From the NCBI GenBank assembly GCA_019638935.1, contig JAHBSW010000010.1, positions 1 to 64,000 on the forward strand: DNA of 64,000 nucleotides, given 5' to 3'. A program made the translations under genes and the position numbers. The notes under the pieces were generated by a model. It did no database searches. It was not told the DNA's origin and saw only the letters and a program-made list of their open reading frames with translations. Shown one piece after another: positions 63,926-64,000 of the stretch; position 1 is the first letter of the stretch; each line of letters starts with the position of its first letter. Origin of the DNA: Cryobacterium sp. Lineage in GTDB: Bacteria; Actinomycetota; Actinomycetes; Actinomycetales; Microbacteriaceae.

Positions 63926-64000
63926 CGCCGTCGGGTCCCGATTCTTCGAGCACCTGGCAGCCGAGACGGTCCTCAGCGCCGGGGCCGCGGCGGAGGAGCG
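63926..64000. other. Window edge, nothing assigned
   Basis: The last 75 bases are GC-rich and open in more than one minus-strand frame. They may hold the 3' end of a gene lying beyond the window, but there is too little sequence to support one. Confidence 0.3.

Overview
The window is GC-rich actinobacterial chromosome. WhiB1, MtrA-MtrB-LpqB, an Rv3235-family protein, a PdtaS-type kinase, a DUF3499 protein and an Rv3259-type protein occur in blocks that match Mycobacterium tuberculosis gene neighbourhoods. Together with the short intergenic spacing, this suggests a member of the Microbacteriaceae. The genus cannot be fixed from the sequence alone. There are no rRNA genes, CRISPR arrays, transposases or integrases.

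Layout: (1) 1-0.42 kb: an XRE-type regulator reading into the 3' end of an oppositely oriented tRNA-Lys(CTT). (2) 0.5-9.2 kb: housekeeping and conserved hypothetical genes: Bcp peroxiredoxin, WhiB1, PdtaS, membrane proteins, a SAF/CpaE-like pair, a BldC-like protein and an Rv3235-family protein. (3) 9.3-17.9 kb, minus strand: secA, hpf, comF, lpqB, mtrB, mtrA. Two copies of a double-hairpin repeat flank secA. (4) 18.0-27.6 kb: a membrane/DUF4129/DUF4350/MoxR/DUF58 operon, then furA-katA, then SpoIIM-like and RDD genes. (5) 27.7-29.9 kb: a large secreted/membrane protein. (6) 29.9-60.1 kb: a CoA-dependent catabolic island. (7) 60.2-64 kb: ahcY, phosphomannomutase, DUF3499 and an Rv3259-like protein.

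The island is the main item of interest. It starts with a GntR/FCD regulator. It then holds a TAXI-type TRAP transporter, a two-gene UGSC-type (CGSC) operon, a 12-gene operon resembling cyclohexanecarboxylate degradation (AliA-like ligase, AliB-like dehydrogenase, crotonases, BadH-like and BadI-like enzymes, a fused IpdAB-like CoA-transferase/hydrolase, and two thiolase/DUF35 pairs as in steroid side-chain removal), a CaiB-ACAD-ACAD operon, a second CaiB, an MFS exporter, a zinc alcohol dehydrogenase, and a four-gene operon with an ADP-forming acyl-CoA synthetase. The likely role is import and activation of an alicyclic (naphthenic, terpenoid or steroid-fragment) carboxylic acid, ring oxidation, hydrolytic ring opening and side-chain shortening. 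The substrate is not determined.

Two observations tie the island together. A motif TACNGTATAC (three exact copies, four near copies) lies just upstream of nearly every transcription unit of the island and of the GntR gene itself, so it is the probable operator of one regulon. The island is also bounded by a 21-bp imperfect direct repeat that is the last six codons plus stop of ahcY; the distal copy still encodes PDHYRY-stop with a synonymous change. This suggests that about 30 kb entered at the 3' end of ahcY.
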